Notes: generated from the sequence alone by a model not told the origin. Shown: positions 33,470-48,165, numbered from the stretch's first letter. The stretch: DNA of 64,000 nucleotides from Gordius sp. MW1 (GCA_964036665.1 OZ038530.1:18374001-18438000); one strand, 5' to 3'. Translations and numbers: made by a program.

Positions 33470-34104
33470 AATGTCTTAATAAAAATACTCAGATTCTTTG
33501 CTTTGCCACCATTTTAAATAATTAGGTTATTGCTATAAAATGAGAAAACAGTGATAAAAATAACTTGAGGAAATAAATTTTAGGATTTGTTTTTAAATTT
33601 GTTAATGATGATGAGTGTATAAATTTTGGCGTTTGGCCGGGTCAGATAAAGTATAAGTTAGCAACGGTCAGCATTGATTTACAGGGAATTATTTAGCCAG
33701 TTTCGCATTCATCCGTTATAAATTAACAACCTAAATTGCCAAACCAAATTTAAATAAAGGTAATCAGTCAGGCACAAAAACACTAATGGAATTTGAGCTT
33801 ATGCAAGGTCGGAAAAAGTAAAGCCAATCAGCGGTTAGCTAAATAAAAGTCTTTCACAGAAGCATAAGTCCACAGCCATTAAAAACCCGTAAAAGTTTTC
33901 GCGACAATTATTGAAAAATTACAAGTTGGACAGGACAGGACGGATAACCAAAAGACATTGCATAGCAATTTAAATAAAAAATAATATTAAATTAATTCAC
34001 TCAATATTGCTAGAGGGTATAAATGGGGAGGCAAATATGTGCAGCTGCACCCCTCCAAATCCAAAAATTCCTGATGAAAAAAACATTTTTTGCCCTATTT
34101 AAAC

Positions 34105-35260
34105 TAGTGATGCGGAAAAACCGAGAAAAATCTCGGTCTCGTCTCGTCTCGTCTCGAAAAACCGAGACGAGACGAGACGAGAATTCGGAAAAGGGAGTCG
34201 AGATCGAGACGAGAATTTTGATGTCGAGACGAGACGAGACGAGATTTTTTCGGCGAGATCTCGACTTTTTATTGATCGTAAATTTTAGTAAATTATTGAT
34301 TATTTTAATTTGCATGATACATTTAAGGTAATAAGTGTAAATCAATATGTATGAAATATATTTGATATACAAAAAAATTTTAAGTGTAGTAAATTTTATA
34401 CATCTTTGCAAAAATTAAAATTTGGCAATCATTTAGATTTACCTAAATATGGTTGACCCTTAGGGTATGTGAATACTTTTATAATGAAAATGTTAGGCTT
34501 AGAATAAGTTCTAATGGAATAGTAAATATTACTAAAGCATATTTGAATTTCGCAGTTCTCATCCTGCATAATGCGTTAATTATAAATTGGTGTTCAATCT
34601 TTGAACAATTATACAACTTGAACTAAGGTGGCTCGAGGTTTTTGAGCACCCGCCTAACGATTTCAAAAGTTAAAATATTAAATGACACAGTAATAGATTA
34701 AATCTTGAGTCATAAGTTTTTTAACTGTTTTTATGCTTAAACTAAAAGTATACCTCCCAAATTTTTGAACCTTAATAAGACATTATGTGAATACATAGTT
34801 TTGACGTATGCATTACTGTTCATATTATAAACAGGGTTGGCAGGTCCATTCAAATTTACTATAATTTCTCTAATTATGCAATATAAAATAAATACACGAA
34901 CCTGTACTTTCCATATAAAATGTTATCTTTATGAATTAATTCATATTTTTCTATTGTCAATGAGAGTCCTGTCCCGCTAAATCTTTAAAAAGTTTGTGTA
35001 TTAAAATTTTTCCAAAAATATTAAAGTTTACCGTTTGGATTTTTTTACACTGATTTAATATTTTTAAAAACACTCGACAAATTTTTATTCCGTATTTATA
35101 TTTTTTAAAAGTCGAGACGAGACGAGAATTCTCGTCGAGACGAGACGAGACCGAGATTTTTCTAGACCGAGACGAGACGAGATCGAGATTTTCTTAATCG
35201 CTCCCGAGACGAGACGAGATTTTGTTTTCGAGACCGAGACGAGACGAGATCGAAACACTA
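34105..35260. mobile_element. Non-autonomous hAT element with GAGAC arrays, unit 2 only
   Basis: A 1,156 bp insertion with ends TAGTGATGCGG and CGAAACACTA (TAGTG..CACTA), flanked by the 8 bp target duplication ATTTAAAC (34097-34104 and 35261-35268). Units 1 and 3 have one ATTTAAAC. The 8 bp duplication and TAGTG ends indicate hAT. Both sub-terminal regions (about 34128-34265 and 35110-35252) are arrays of GAGACGAGACGAGA and its complement TCTCGTCTCGTCTC, partly as inverted pairs. The 0.85 kb middle has no transposase. The element sits inside the older MITE relic equivalent to 5244-5370. Confidence 0.92.
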
Positions 35261-36166
35261 ATTTAAACTGCCCCCTCCAATTTAAATTATCTCCGCCCAT
35301 GGGATCACGTGTATAAATTATCTTTAACATTAATAATGCATGTTGAGCTATTGATGAATTAATGAGCTAGGATGGAAACAAAATTTAACTTTCCTTGTTA
35401 ATTTAATATAAATAAAATAATTACAAATTATAACATTATAAAACACCTTCTTTTATACAAAATCTAATAAATTTTAAAACGGCTTTTAACGGGCCTTAAG
35501 TATAACTAGGCGCGACCCGAGCCTGTTACGTTATATATCGGCCGGTCAGGCCCGACCTGTTGTTTTATTTTTAAGCATAAGCCCGTCCAAGACCGGTGTA
35601 GGGTTATCAGATTCACATGTTATCAGATTCATGTGCGTTATAGAACGCAATCATTGGCTACAAACGTAAAAATAAACAAGATCACGTGATTTTCGCCACA
35701 TCGCCATTGGTTATGAACTTTATACAGAACAATTGAACGCGTAAAAAACACTCGTTACGAGATTAATAAACAACTGTTACCATTTTCAAGCTAATTAACC
35801 TACAAACAACTCTAACTCATGTCACCGCCATTTTCCGAATTGGAAATTGGTAGGACTATAATAAGTTGTTAAGTAAGTAATATATAACATGTTTTATATA
35901 AAGTTTTAGATATTAAAGAGTGATATACTTGTGTTTACAAAATGTATAACATTTTTCTGGAAATATGTGAGGGTTATAAGAAATGAAGAGGAGAAATAAA
36001 TAGTAATAAAGAGTTATCACGATGGCCCAACAAACTCTATCAAGGAAATCTAAAAAGTCACATGGGGATTAATAAAACTAGGAACAAAATATCTGAAAAG
36101 TGCAGCATATTTCTAATCATTGTAAATATGCTCATTTAGGTATTGGTGTCCCAATATGTGTTCAGA

Positions 36167-36380
36167 CATGGGCGTACGGAGGGGGGGGGGAAGCCCTAAT
36201 TAAAAAAAATTTCAATACAAAAACCCTAACAAATTAAAAAAAATATGTTTTGACCCCGCCCCCTATTTAGCGAGGGGGCAGCCGAACCCCCCCCCCCCTT
36301 TTTTGCTCTTAGGAAAATTTCGAGCAAAATTTTTTTAAAAATCTGCCCCCCCCCCCTAATTCAAAACCTGCGCGCCCATG
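36167..36380. mobile_element. hAT-type MITE (CATGGGCG family), unit 2
   Basis: Same insertion as at 6234-6453 with the same target duplication TGTTCAGA. It is 6 bp shorter, all in the homopolymer runs. Confidence 0.85.
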
Positions 36381-37029
36381 TGTTCAGATATAAATGATTA
36401 TTAGCATCTCATAACCATTTTGATGTAATGATATTTATTTAAATAAAATTTATATCCATTGTATTATAAACTTAAGCAAAAATTAAGTCATAACTTAGTC
36501 TATGGTCATAACTTTAAAATAAACAAGGAACAAAATATCTGAAAAGTACATCACATTTCTAATCAAAGTAAATATGTGCATTTAGGTATGGGTGTCCCAA
36601 TATGTGTTCAGATATAAATGATTATATAGCACCTCATAACCATTTTGATGTAATAAATGATATTTATTTAAATTAAAAAAAATTATAGTATACTGTGCTA
36701 AACTTAAGCAATAGCTATCAATGGAAATTACATATTATAAAACTAGGTCTCATAATATAATTTCAATGATCTTTATCAAATCAAAAGACTTATTATAAAT
36801 GAGCAAATAAAAAATAGCTATTATCAATATATATTTATATATGTCATTAATTTTGATAACAAATTTAAAAATGGCTGTCAATTACGACATACCTCAATCA
36901 AAGTCAGATTGACACTTGAATCTGATCATACTTGAATATAATAACCTGACACCTGTTGGACGGAATTTAAAATTATATCAAATATATCTAGTAGAGTAAC
37001 AATTACAATTTTGAAGGAATAGATAGGGA

Positions 37030-38661
37030 ATTACGGGTTTCCAGAAATAGTTGTTACGGATAATGGTAAAGCTTTTATTAGCAACGAATTTAAACAATTT
37101 TGATTAAAATATTAAATAAACCATAATTAAACTCCACCGTTCCTTTCAAGCTCTAATGGTCAGGTAGAAAGGTATGTAGGTATTGTTAAAAAATGGTTAA
37201 ACATAGCTAAAGTAACGAAGGACGGAACGTGGTTATCTAAACTTTATCACAATATGTCACCACGGTATAACCGTGCTCCGGTTAGCTATGAATTTTTAAA
37301 TCGTAAATTAATGTACCCACCCGATTTTTTAAAGTTCACTGAGCACCAAACTTCACCCAGTATTAGTGTGCCAAAGTTTGAGTTAAACCAAAGAGTTTGG
37401 TATCGGAACTATTTGAATGGGTGTTAGGTGTAATTATTGAACAATTAGGGACAAAAGTCATAAAGTTAAGGACTTAACGGAAAATAAATTTGAAATTAGG
37501 ATGCTATATAATTATATTCAACGTTTATTCCTAGTTAGATGAGGATAAATGCAGCATGGTGCGACGTGGAGTTAAAAGTGACATCCACGGCATCTAGGAA
37601 CAAAAGGGTTTCGCTATACATTTTAATAAAAGTGGAAACGGACTGGAGGTCAAGGCTATTAAACTTGACTCTCTGGGTCCGCCGGGCCAGGTCGGGAGGG
37701 CATACACACAACACCCAAGATCTCCAAGACGACCAAGACAGGAGGGGGCTGCGGTCAGAGGAAACAGAGATACGAGCGGAGCAACGACGAAATGTGTCTG
37801 GAAGTCAACCGTTACTCCGGCCTCCAATCGAAGCGAAAGAAGTGTTGGGGATGTAAAGCCAAACATTTGCCCCCGATGTGTTTCAAAGTGAAATCCGGTT
37901 TAGGAAAGGTTCCTCAACCCAATAATGTCGCAGAGCTGGAGTCCAGGGTGACTATGGACACCCTGACTTTTGACAACCCCGGACCTTCAATTTCTTAATA
38001 AAAGGGAAAGGTGTGGTATACGTATATACCACGTTACCACCATGTGTTATTATACCACGTTTTAATGTCCTCGGTATACTTTAATCTTACCTAGATTTGT
38101 TTTATAAATATTAATGTAAAAGGGTTAAAGAACGGTTCTGCAATCCTTATAATTAAAAAAAGGAATTGGTCAAAGGAAGGCATTTTTACCGCGGGTTAAC
38201 CTAGACGCGGAAGTGGCTAAGTTTCTTTGACGCTCTCTTTTTTTAATTACTTTTTATTTTTAACTCACAACATCTGGTACTCATTTTCGCAGCCCCGTCT
38301 GAAGATTTCCAGTACGTTGCTCGTTCAATCAAGCCCACCACTCTGGAAAGATTCAACAACTTTAAAAGCCAGATCTCACATCAATATTTCAGCCCTTGTA
38401 AATTATCCCCCAATCCTTGTAAATTTTTCACAAATTTTTGTACTTATTCAAATCTTTGTAAATATTCCCCAATCACTACGTTTTCCCCCAATTATTGTAA
38501 TTTTACAAAATATAATTTTACCTTCGCAAATGATTCTAATTATAAAATTTCCTTTATTGTTGTAATATTTAGTCGTATTGGCGTTAATAAAGTAAATTCG
38601 TATTTTTCTTGGTAAAGTTTTTTACTTACATCGCTACCCACCCTTTCCGTCGGCTATTACA
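37030..38661 (+). mobile_element. Gypsy-like LTR retrotransposon remnant, unit 2
   Basis: Same decayed integrase and LTR as at 7655-9286, with the same stops and frameshift. The LTR is at 38012-38661. Confidence 0.85.
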
Positions 38662-40029
38662 GAAATATGTTTGTTGATTTTATATTGACGTTGCTAATAT
38701 GTTCTCTTTATCTAAAATAAATTAATGATATTTTAACATATGTTATCATTTATAATAGTGTTCATTACATCCCAAACATTGGATATTTTCTCAGCAACCT
38801 CAGCGGTTCGAATAAAATTTAGATTTAAATATATTTATTTGCCTATATAACTTGCTTTGTTGAGTCCTTCCATATTTATGGATAAATTTTGGTGGCAGTA
38901 CACTGTTGAGATCCAAAAGAAAATACTAAAATATTGAGTCACAAAAGACATATAAACCTGTATATTTGCCAACTGAAATACATGGGTTTCGTTTCACCTA
39001 AAAACAGAAATAAAATTGAGAATTATATTAATTACTTGATGATGTTAAGTCTATATTTAGCACATTAAGATCTTGTTCTTTTGTTTCAGTGGTAGACTTA
39101 AGGGTGCCCCTCCCCCCTTTGGGTAAGTGAGAGAGTAAAAGGGAGGGTGGTAAATCACTCCTCCACTCTGGGGGAGGGAGAGGGTGGGGGAAGGGGGCAA
39201 AAAAGGGGGGCGGACAGTCTATGTGCAAAAATGAAGAAAAACTCTGTATATTGGATTTTTCTGGTGAACTAATTAATATAAGGTCAAAATTATTAAAGAT
39301 TCAAATTTCGTTCGAACCTGAGCTTAATATTTTATAGATCTTTTAACATATCTATTCTTACACTATTGCCTTTCATCACATTACCTGACTGCTCTAAAAA
39401 ATGTAAAATTATTATACTGAATCTAATGTATTTAATAAAATTTACCTAATTTTGTTATCATTTTGAAATCTGCTGTTTTTTAACAAACTTCAACACATAT
39501 TATAATGAATAAATAGGCATATCATATCATTGGATACTTCTCGTTTTAAAAGTCAAATATCTTATTAGATTAGAGCTGTAAGTTAGTTACAACAAATAAA
39601 AATAAGCAATCTTAAATTTCGTTTTCGGTGAATTTGTTTATGTAAAATTAAAATAAAATGGAATGATTTATATTGGATCCTTGGCCTTAGAACAAATGAA
39701 ATACAGCGCCTTTACATTTTTATAATTGCAAGCACTTCGAAATATTATTATTTCATCCAAAGAATGCAAATCTTTAAATTATTAAATTCAGATCAGTAAA
39801 TTTTATTTATCATTTTAGCTAAATATTTCATTTTCATTTTGAAGATTTTGGAACGCATAAAAAATACATTAAATTTATAAAAATTTAAATTAAATCCAGC
39901 TCTTTAAAAATTCACGTTATTAGACAACATATCAAAAAATTTCAGATATTTACTAAATTTTTTAAAAACAACATTTATTTCTCCACCCCCCCCCCCTTCC
40001 ATAAAACAAATTCTAGTTTCGTTGGATAC

Positions 40030-40197
40030 CATGGGCGTAGCCAGGGGGTGGCAGGGAGGGGCGGCTGCCCCCTCTAAATCCAAATCTTCTTCAAAATATA
40101 AAATAATTACGTCAAAAACTACTAAATATTCTCGTTTTGCCCCTCCCTAAATCATTATTGCCCCCCCCCACTCTAAATCCAATGCTAACTATTATGG
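40030..40197. mobile_element. hAT-type MITE (CATGGGCG family), unit 2
   Basis: Copy of 10654-10822 with the C run one base shorter. Confidence 0.8.
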
Positions 40198-42041
40198 AAT
40201 TGTTTCCACCTCATTACACCGCGGACATATAATTGTAGGAAAAAGAGTTAGTCGCACCAGTTAAAACACATTGTAGATGGCAGCATATTTTTAAATACAC
40301 ATGCATTAATTCTATCAAATAAAATGATATTTTATTAGAGAGTAAAAATTTATAGATTATATAGATAATTTGCTATTAAAATAAATTATTTGAACTAGTT
40401 TTAATATATATATATATATAAACTTAATAAATTTTTCTTGTTAGAGACTATGATTTAGTCGTAAAATGAAGATATAAAAGATGAAGCATAAGAGTTGAAA
40501 CCTAGAGATGACCTAACCTCGGACCTGAAACCTTGAGGTCGTTATAAACCTCAAACCTAACCTCAAGGTTAGGTGTTAGGTTGATTGACAACCTCAGGTT
40601 GACCTGAGGTTCACCTGAGACCTGACCTAAGGTTTTCCCCACCATTACTCTCACGGATTATATGCCTCGTATAAATATGTATACATAGCGATTATTTAAG
40701 GAGATTATTAAGTGATTATACCAACGAATTAAATAAAGGTTTTATACTTGGTGTTGTTGGGTTGCTTAAGAGTTTTATTATTTCTTTAAAAGATTTGTAT
40801 TTCACTATAATTTGACCGGGTATGAAATCAAAATTTGATGAGTTAGCTTATTATACAATTTTTCCTCTTGGTTGTGATTAATATCTTTTTTATAATTTTT
40901 AGAGGAAGCGTTTCTAGTGTAATTTAGATGTGTGAATTTACTTGAAAACTTTAACTATAATATCATTCAAGGCGCTAACACATTTTAAGCATGTTCAAAA
41001 TATTTTTGCCCTCTTCAACTCCATTTTACATTAAAAACTTGCAAAAGGTTATGGTTCAATATTAAGGTATAGATTTGAGCTGATTTCTTATGTCGATTTT
41101 TTATTCGGATTCGATTAGCGTCTTATTTAAACCCAGTTTAATTCAAAATTTTAAATGAAATTGTAGTCCTGCACGAATCATAGGATTAGAAGTCAAATAA
41201 TATAAATTAGGAATAATTTCAAATTTAGAATTAAATGAACTTAGGAAAGGTTTGAATAAAAAGTGTAGTTTAAATTTAAGGTTACAAAAATTTAAATTGC
41301 ACAATTATATTTTTGAAGTAACCAAATTTAATTAAATTATGTGGTTGTAGTATATTACGTTTATCAATATACTATATATTTATATAAATTCAGTAATTTT
41401 TATGTTAAGAGTTTTATTTGGGTTAAGATTTTATTATAATAAGTTGGTCGCCTTCCCATTGATTCTTTAAAATCAATTTTATCGGGTGCGCTGTAAAATC
41501 GACTAAACCAAACTGCTTTCCAAGCAATACTTGTTTGGCGAAATTATATTAAAAATGTTCTGACATGTATAGGTTTTTGCTAGGAGCCATCCTTTTTACT
41601 TAAACAAAGACTTGGTATTCTTATCTTATATCCAAGTACAATTTTAAATCGTTCGCGGGTACTTGGCCAATTTTGGAAGATCCCTCGATGATGCTATATC
41701 AGAGTAGTTTATCATTTTATTTGACGCATTTTGTCTTTTTTGTTTGTTTAAAAACTTAAATGTTTATTAAATGGTATACAAAAACTCGGGCCTTCGGCCC
41801 TCGTGGGAAGGGGGAGAAGGGAAGGGGAGTAGGGGAAGGGAAGAGGGGAAGGGGGAACTCTTCTATACTCCGTATAAACGTAGCATATTTGCTATGCAAT
41901 TTATGGGCGAGAAAGGTGGGAAGGGGCGAGAATGCCTATAGGGGGTATTAGATGCAAAATAATTAGTTAATTAGTTATAGGCCCTTGTAGGGGAGGACAT
42001 AGGGTAATTATCAATGTTAACCAATTCAAAAACGAAAAAAA

Positions 42042-43632
42042 ATTTCGATTTATTTGGCCAATGGTCATTTTTTTATTGGTCAGTAGCCAGCGGACGGTCA
42101 AAAATTCATATTATCATTGGTATTAACATGAACAAATATTAATTTAATTTAAAAAAATTTTAAAAAAAAATTGTCCCCTCCCTGACTTGAACCCCACACC
42201 TCCAGTTCACAAGCCGGCGCTATAACCACTATACCATGCTGGCTTTAAAATAGTTGAAGTTATTATGTTATTTATATAAATAATGAAATAATAAAGTTGT
42301 GTTTTATGTTTAGAAAATCAATATATTTCGTCGGTCAGTAGCCAGCGGACGGTCAAAAAGTCATATTATCAATGGTATTAACAAAAACAAAATATTAATT
42401 TAATGTAAAAAAAAATTAAAAAAAAAAGTTTTTTTTTAGTTTTAAAAAAGGGCTAAATTCTTAAACTACCAGCCCGATTCGCTCGAAACTTTACCCGTAG
42501 GTGCCCAGGGCGGCCGGGGGTAAAATAACCTTTTCAGATTCCTAAAATACCTTTTCATTTTAAAATCGGACATTTCCCTGACACACGTGCGGTGTAATAT
42601 CTATGACACGTACAAAAATTTTACTAATTATATAAACTTACGCGCGCCATCTAATAAAGTACAATTCGTGTTTGAGTTTAATAGTAGATTCAATTTAATT
42701 AGAAATAACGGGCTATGATTATACCTTTGAAGGAGGTTTCGAATTTTATGTTAGTTTCTATCGATATATTTTATCGTAAATTAGAATCTAATACCTATAT
42801 TATTTTTTTAAATATTACTTTTTAGGTTTTCTATGAAATCACAATCTAATTAAATGAAATATATTAACCCAATAAAAAAATATATATGCATTTATAAGGT
42901 TAAAAATATATATTACATAGTTGGCTGTCTGTTAGACCATCTATAATAAATTTTTAGGTTATATATAAAATTTGGCCAATGGTCATTTTTTTTCATTGGT
43001 AAGCAGCCAGGACACGGTAAAAGTGGATATAAATTCATAAGTCAAAAAAAACGAAAAAAAAAAATTTCGAATCACATTTTGGCCAATGGTCATTTTTTTC
43101 CATTGGTCAGCAGCCAGGACACGGTAAAAGTGGATATAAACTTATAATAAAAAAACTAAAAAAAAATTTCGAATCACATTTTGGCCAATGGTCATTTTTT
43201 TCCATTGGTCAGCAGCCAGGACACGGTAAAAGTGGATATAAATTCATAATAGTCAAAAAAAAACTAAAAAAAAATTTTCGAATTACATTTTGGCCAATGG
43301 TCATTTTTTTCCATTGGTCAGCAGCCAGGACACGGTAAAAAGGGATATAAATTCATAATAGTCAAAAAAAACAAAAACAAAAAATTCGAATCACATTTTG
43401 GCCAATGGTGATTTTTTTCCATTGGTCAGCAGCCAACGGACGGTCAAAAAGGCATAATAGCAATGGTAGTAATAGGAACAATCATAATAGTCAAAAAAAA
43501 AACGAAAAAATAAACTCGGATTCACATTTTGGCCAATGGTCATTTTTTTCATTGGTCAGCAGCCAGCGGACGGCCAAAAAGTCTTATTATCAATGATAGT
43601 AACAAGAACAATCATAAGAGTCAAAAAAAACT
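42042..43632. repeat. Hairpin satellite, unit 2
   Basis: Copy of 12660-14250 with the same number and order of subunits. Confidence 0.85.
42173..42243 (-). pseudogene. tRNA-like sequence, unit 2
   Basis: Copy of the tRNA-like stretch at 12791-12861. Confidence 0.5.
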
Positions 43633-44750
43633 CCGGGATTCTAACCCCAAAACTAGTTAAATTGCATAGCAATTACCAAAATTTAAATATAGATATACTT
43701 ATGCATTAATTTAACGTAGCAATTAAAACCCGACCCCGCCCGAAAGCGAGGGAGATAGAGATGAGGGGTGGGGCACCTCTTGATAGAGATGAGGGGTGGG
43801 GCACCTCTTTCTCATGCATTAATTTAAAAAATCGATAACCTAATATACCCAATGCAAATAGATAGGGAGGGTAACGGACGGACAACGGACAGACAACGGA
43901 CAACGGACAGACAACGGACAACCAAAAACGAGCCCATAAATTGCATAGCAATTAAAAAAATTACATACAGGACTAAAAAAATATGAAAACGCGTTATAAC
44001 TAAACGGATGGCATTGATCCGTGTATGGAAATCGTGTTGGAAACGATTTCCATTGTGATCTTTTGCTTGATTTCATGTATTTATAATATATTACTGCCAA
44101 CGGATTTTTAACAAATAAACTTTAAAAAAAACAAAACAATATTGACTAATTTTTAGGTCGGGTGAAAATTTATAATATCAATTGCTATGCAATTTTTTGA
44201 TTTGAGATCGATTATGTTAGACTCTAGCTTATATATAGAAATGCAAAAATTTAAATGATAAAAGACTGATTTTTGAAAAAACTCATTTATTAAATTCTTA
44301 TATTTTTACACAAATTTGTTTTAATTTTTCCAAATTTGAATCAGCTTAACAATGGCCAAAATCTTCGAAAATATTTGCAGTATTTTTCAATTCCGAATAT
44401 AAAATCTATCAATTTAATTTAAAAGCCCATTACCAAATATTTTAGCAATAACTCCTCATTACAATTTATCCAATCAAAAATCATTATCTATCATCTTCAA
44501 TGTCTTCAATGGGCATAAATCAATATTCAATACTTAACGAGGTCGTTTATTAGCAATATTTATTGGAAAAAATAATATTAACAAAACATAATTTATGAAG
44601 CTTAAGAATACGTGTTCTTTCAGTGTTAATTTTATGCAGGGTCAAGGCCAAATATGAATCATTCAGCAAATGAATAAAAATGATTATAATAGGTTTAGTT
44701 TAAGTAATATTATGAAAGTAGTGAATATCAATAAATACATTTAAGGGACA

Positions 44751-45075
44751 CATAGGCGTAGCCAGGTTTTAAATTGGGGGGGGGGGGCAGATTAAAAAAA
44801 AATTCCTGAGAGCAAAAAAAAAAAAGGTCTCGACTAATCAAAATCCAAAAATTTTCCTGAGAGCATACGCAACTCCCCTAATTAGGCAGTGGGGGCAGCC
44901 AGACCCCCTGCCCCCCTGGCAAATTAGGAGGAGCAGGGGGTCAGGCTGCCCCCCTCTGGCTAATTAGGGGGGGGGCAAATCATATTTTTTTTTAATTTCT
45001 AAGGGTTTTTGTATTGAAATTTTTTTTTAATTAGGGGGGGGGGGGGGCCCGCCCCCCCCCCTGCCTACGCCCATG
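44751..45075. mobile_element. hAT-type MITE, unit 2
   Basis: Copy of 15369-15690 with the same AAGGGACA duplication. It is 3 bp longer through G runs. Confidence 0.9.
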
Positions 45076-46314
45076 AAGGGACATCACATTAAGTCTATCA
45101 AACATTTTTAAACAAAATTTATTGTAGAAGTCACTCCTTATTTTGCAATTCATTATTGCCAAACTCTAGGCCCGTCCCAAATCTATTTAATATTTGATGA
45201 CCATTACACAATAAGCAATATTTGATAACTTTTTTTTTGGCTTTTCCCTAGATTAATTTTTTTAGCATTTGTTTTGTTATATAAAAGTTTAAGCCCCCAC
45301 ATCTAATCAGGTCAGCGAACTTTTTTCAACCGCATTTTCTTATAAATAATAATTGAGCAAAAAATGAAATTTTAATTCAAAGGTAATTTTCAATTTGTTA
45401 ACAACCTTAATAAGTTAACATATATATGCCTTTCATTATATTTCTTTTTTTTTGGGGGGGGGGGGGAAAGAAATCAATTTTGTATGTAGGACGTAGACCC
45501 AACTAATAATAATGATCGAACGATGATCAGGTAATCCTTGCGCCCTACAGTAAAAATCAATAAAGGTATACCTAGCATTCCAGTACGGAGCACTTCAAAA
45601 GCCCACAAAGTTTTCGAGAATTATTCAGCAAATATTAACATTTTTGGTTTATGGGACTCTTAAACGAAACATATATCTATTTTATTAACATACGATTTGG
45701 CAAAGAACGCGGCAATAAGGCTTTAATATATATTTGGCGCATTTCAAAATAAATATAAAACAATTATGTACAAACAGGTAACCATTATAGATACTTTAAG
45801 CGAAAACGGTAACCGTTCACATTATAAGTAAATCATATTTTAGTTTGGGTATTTTAAGGCATGTCATTATTATTATAACAATTTCTAAAAAATATATTAG
45901 TTACAGATCGTAATCGCGTTGCATTGCACCTTTCGAGTTATCGACTAAAACTAAGCAATATATTTGACAAATAAACACGTCAGTTGGCTACAACCCCGCG
46001 ACATAAAATCGATTGAATAATTAATAAGGCAACAAATTTTAATGTTTATGGCAGAGCGGCACGACGACAATTACAACAGTTTAAGTCGATTCTAAATTAG
46101 GCACTAATTACCAAAATTTAAAACGAAATTCGCCCATATGCGTTGTAATGGTAGATTTCCTTCTTTAATTAAAGTTTCAAAATTATAATGTGAGTCGATT
46201 GTCAAGGCAAATAGGTGAGTTATACTGAGTGTGGCCAACTTTAATATAGTGCAAAACAAACGTTTTTCAGTCACATAAAATCGTATGACAATGGAATGCA
46301 TTTAGAAAACAAAA

Positions 46315-46442
46315 CTATTTGGACTCAAAGGGTTGCAAAAATTTCACCTGGTTCTCGTGAGTAAACCACTTGTAGGCATCAGAGAGAAAAGCCACCAGCA
46401 TTTTCGGTTGAGGATCCCACTTTGCTATTGCTACCACCACTC
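46315..46442 (-). pseudogene. Unidentified terminal exon (WDPQPK), unit 2
   Basis: Copy of 16933-17060 without visible change. Confidence 0.5.
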
Positions 46443-47345
46443 CTGTAAAAGTCCGAGTGATAACCTAATAATTCGTATTCTCAATTAATACTTACTATAT
46501 GAATTGTTAGTAGATTTAAAATCAATTTTTTTCTATATGTTATCAAACCAAGATGATTGATTATCAGTTCAAACCTCAGCCTATAGTTTCCCAATAAATT
46601 TTGATATGTACCACTTTGTATGCGTCTCAATAAGGTGAATAATACCCAATGTTCTAGGATTGGATTTAGAGGGGGATAGTCGCCCCTTCCTGCCACCCCC
46701 TGGCTGCGTCCAAGACTGTAATATTATTATTTTAATGTCACTCATTAATATATTAGCCTAGGGGAGGGGGGGGGGGGAAAGGGGCGGCTGCCCCGATTTA
46801 TAAAGTAAGGAGGGGAAAACTGATATCTTTTCTTAATTTTATTCATATTTAAATTAAACGTTAAAAATTTTCATAAACTAAGGCAGGGACGTGAGGAAAA
46901 ATGATAATTTTACTTGGATTTAGCCACATTTTATCAAGTTTTAAGGATTTAATCCAATAAAATAGGTTGTATCCTCACATGTAATATATATCAAAACTAA
47001 AAAAGCCATAATGAAAACCTAACGTTTTGAGAAGGTCCCCCATCCTACCCACGTAGTCGTTATGCCCAGTTACTATGCTAGACGCGTCCACGTTCAATAT
47101 TCTGGGGTGATTTGTTTTCCCAGGCCCGGTCATTAGCTCAATGGGTTGTAGGCCGGCCACGCTTATTTGGGCCGAACCTGTGCGGTATAAAAATTTGAGA
47201 ATCCAATCGGTGCTGCAATAGCAATTGGTGAATTGTCCGGCCACCACATCGAGCCAGGCCGTATAAGTTTCGTCGTGGCTGGTAAGGGCGCCCCTAGGAA
47301 TGAGAAATGATGTTAAACAAGTCTAGATTTTTCCACACTTATAGT

Positions 47346-47509
47346 CATGGGCGTAGCCAATGGGAGGGGGGGGGGCAGGGAGGGGCGGCTGCCCCCTCTA
47401 AATCCAAAAATTTGTTGAAATTTATTAAAATCATGGCTAAAATTTTAAAATTTATTTTTCGTCCCTCTCTAAATCATTCTCCTCTAATTCCAATGCGGCT
47501 AAGCCCATG
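47346..47509. mobile_element. hAT-type MITE in TMCO4 intron, unit 2
   Basis: Copy of 17963-18128. The shortened G run changes the reading frame of the spurious ORF across it, which confirms that this ORF is not coding. Confidence 0.85.
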
Positions 47510-47537
47510 GCCCACAATTAGCCTATCTGAGCGGGTC

Positions 47538-47737
47538 GTGTTGTAAAAACAGCTGGGTTTTGTCTAGTCGACTTTTGGTTTCAGTCGACTAAACACGAGC
47601 AGACCATAGCTTTTTTGGTCTGTTTTTCTTAGTCGACCTCTAGGATTAGTCAAAATTTGAAAAACATACCAGAAGCTACCGTTAGTCTTAGTAAAACCAA
47701 AGGTGGACCAAACAAAACCCAGCCGTTTTTACAACAC
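47538..47737. mobile_element. Second MITE family (GTGTTGTAAAAAC ends), unit 2
   Basis: Copy of 18157-18356 with the same length and ends. Confidence 0.85.
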
Positions 47738-48165
47738 TTCGAGTATGGTAAAAAACGCCATTGTAGACACAAACCAAAATAAAAAAACGGTCAAAATCTT
47801 ATGGCAATCACAGTCAGTCGTATATGGAATTTTTTGGGATATTGACCAACAAACTATAATATTAAATCAAAAATATCTTTATTCCTAGGCAAAACTAGGA
47901 GGTCGATCCTATTACCTATAAGTATGACGTCCTCTATAATGCCTCTGGGGTCTTGATTACCATCCTCAGTTAGCTCAGATTCTGGAATTCCTGGAGCATC
48001 GGTTTCGCTGCGAGATGGCGTAGAAGAACGACTACCCACAGATTTAGAGGTCGGCCGATTCCTGTCTAAATTGCCAACTCTACGTAAGCCACATAAGTCG
48101 TAAACTATTTAAGACTTATTGCTCGACAAAAACAGGAAAAAACTTGATGTCCAAAACATTATGCG

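Larger units (their letters stand above)
46975..48071 (-). pseudogene. TMCO4: TMCO4-like (DUF726) 3' fragment, unit 2
   Basis: Copy of 17592-18690 with the same missing base. Exons lie at about 48071-47916 and 47293-46975. One C-to-T change lies near 48078, just upstream of the first exon. Confidence 0.8.

Noticed and set aside
34010-35330. ORFs rich in SRRDETR / SSRLVS across the hAT element
   Set aside because: They translate the GAGACGAGAC array, in both strands and several frames, with no domain.
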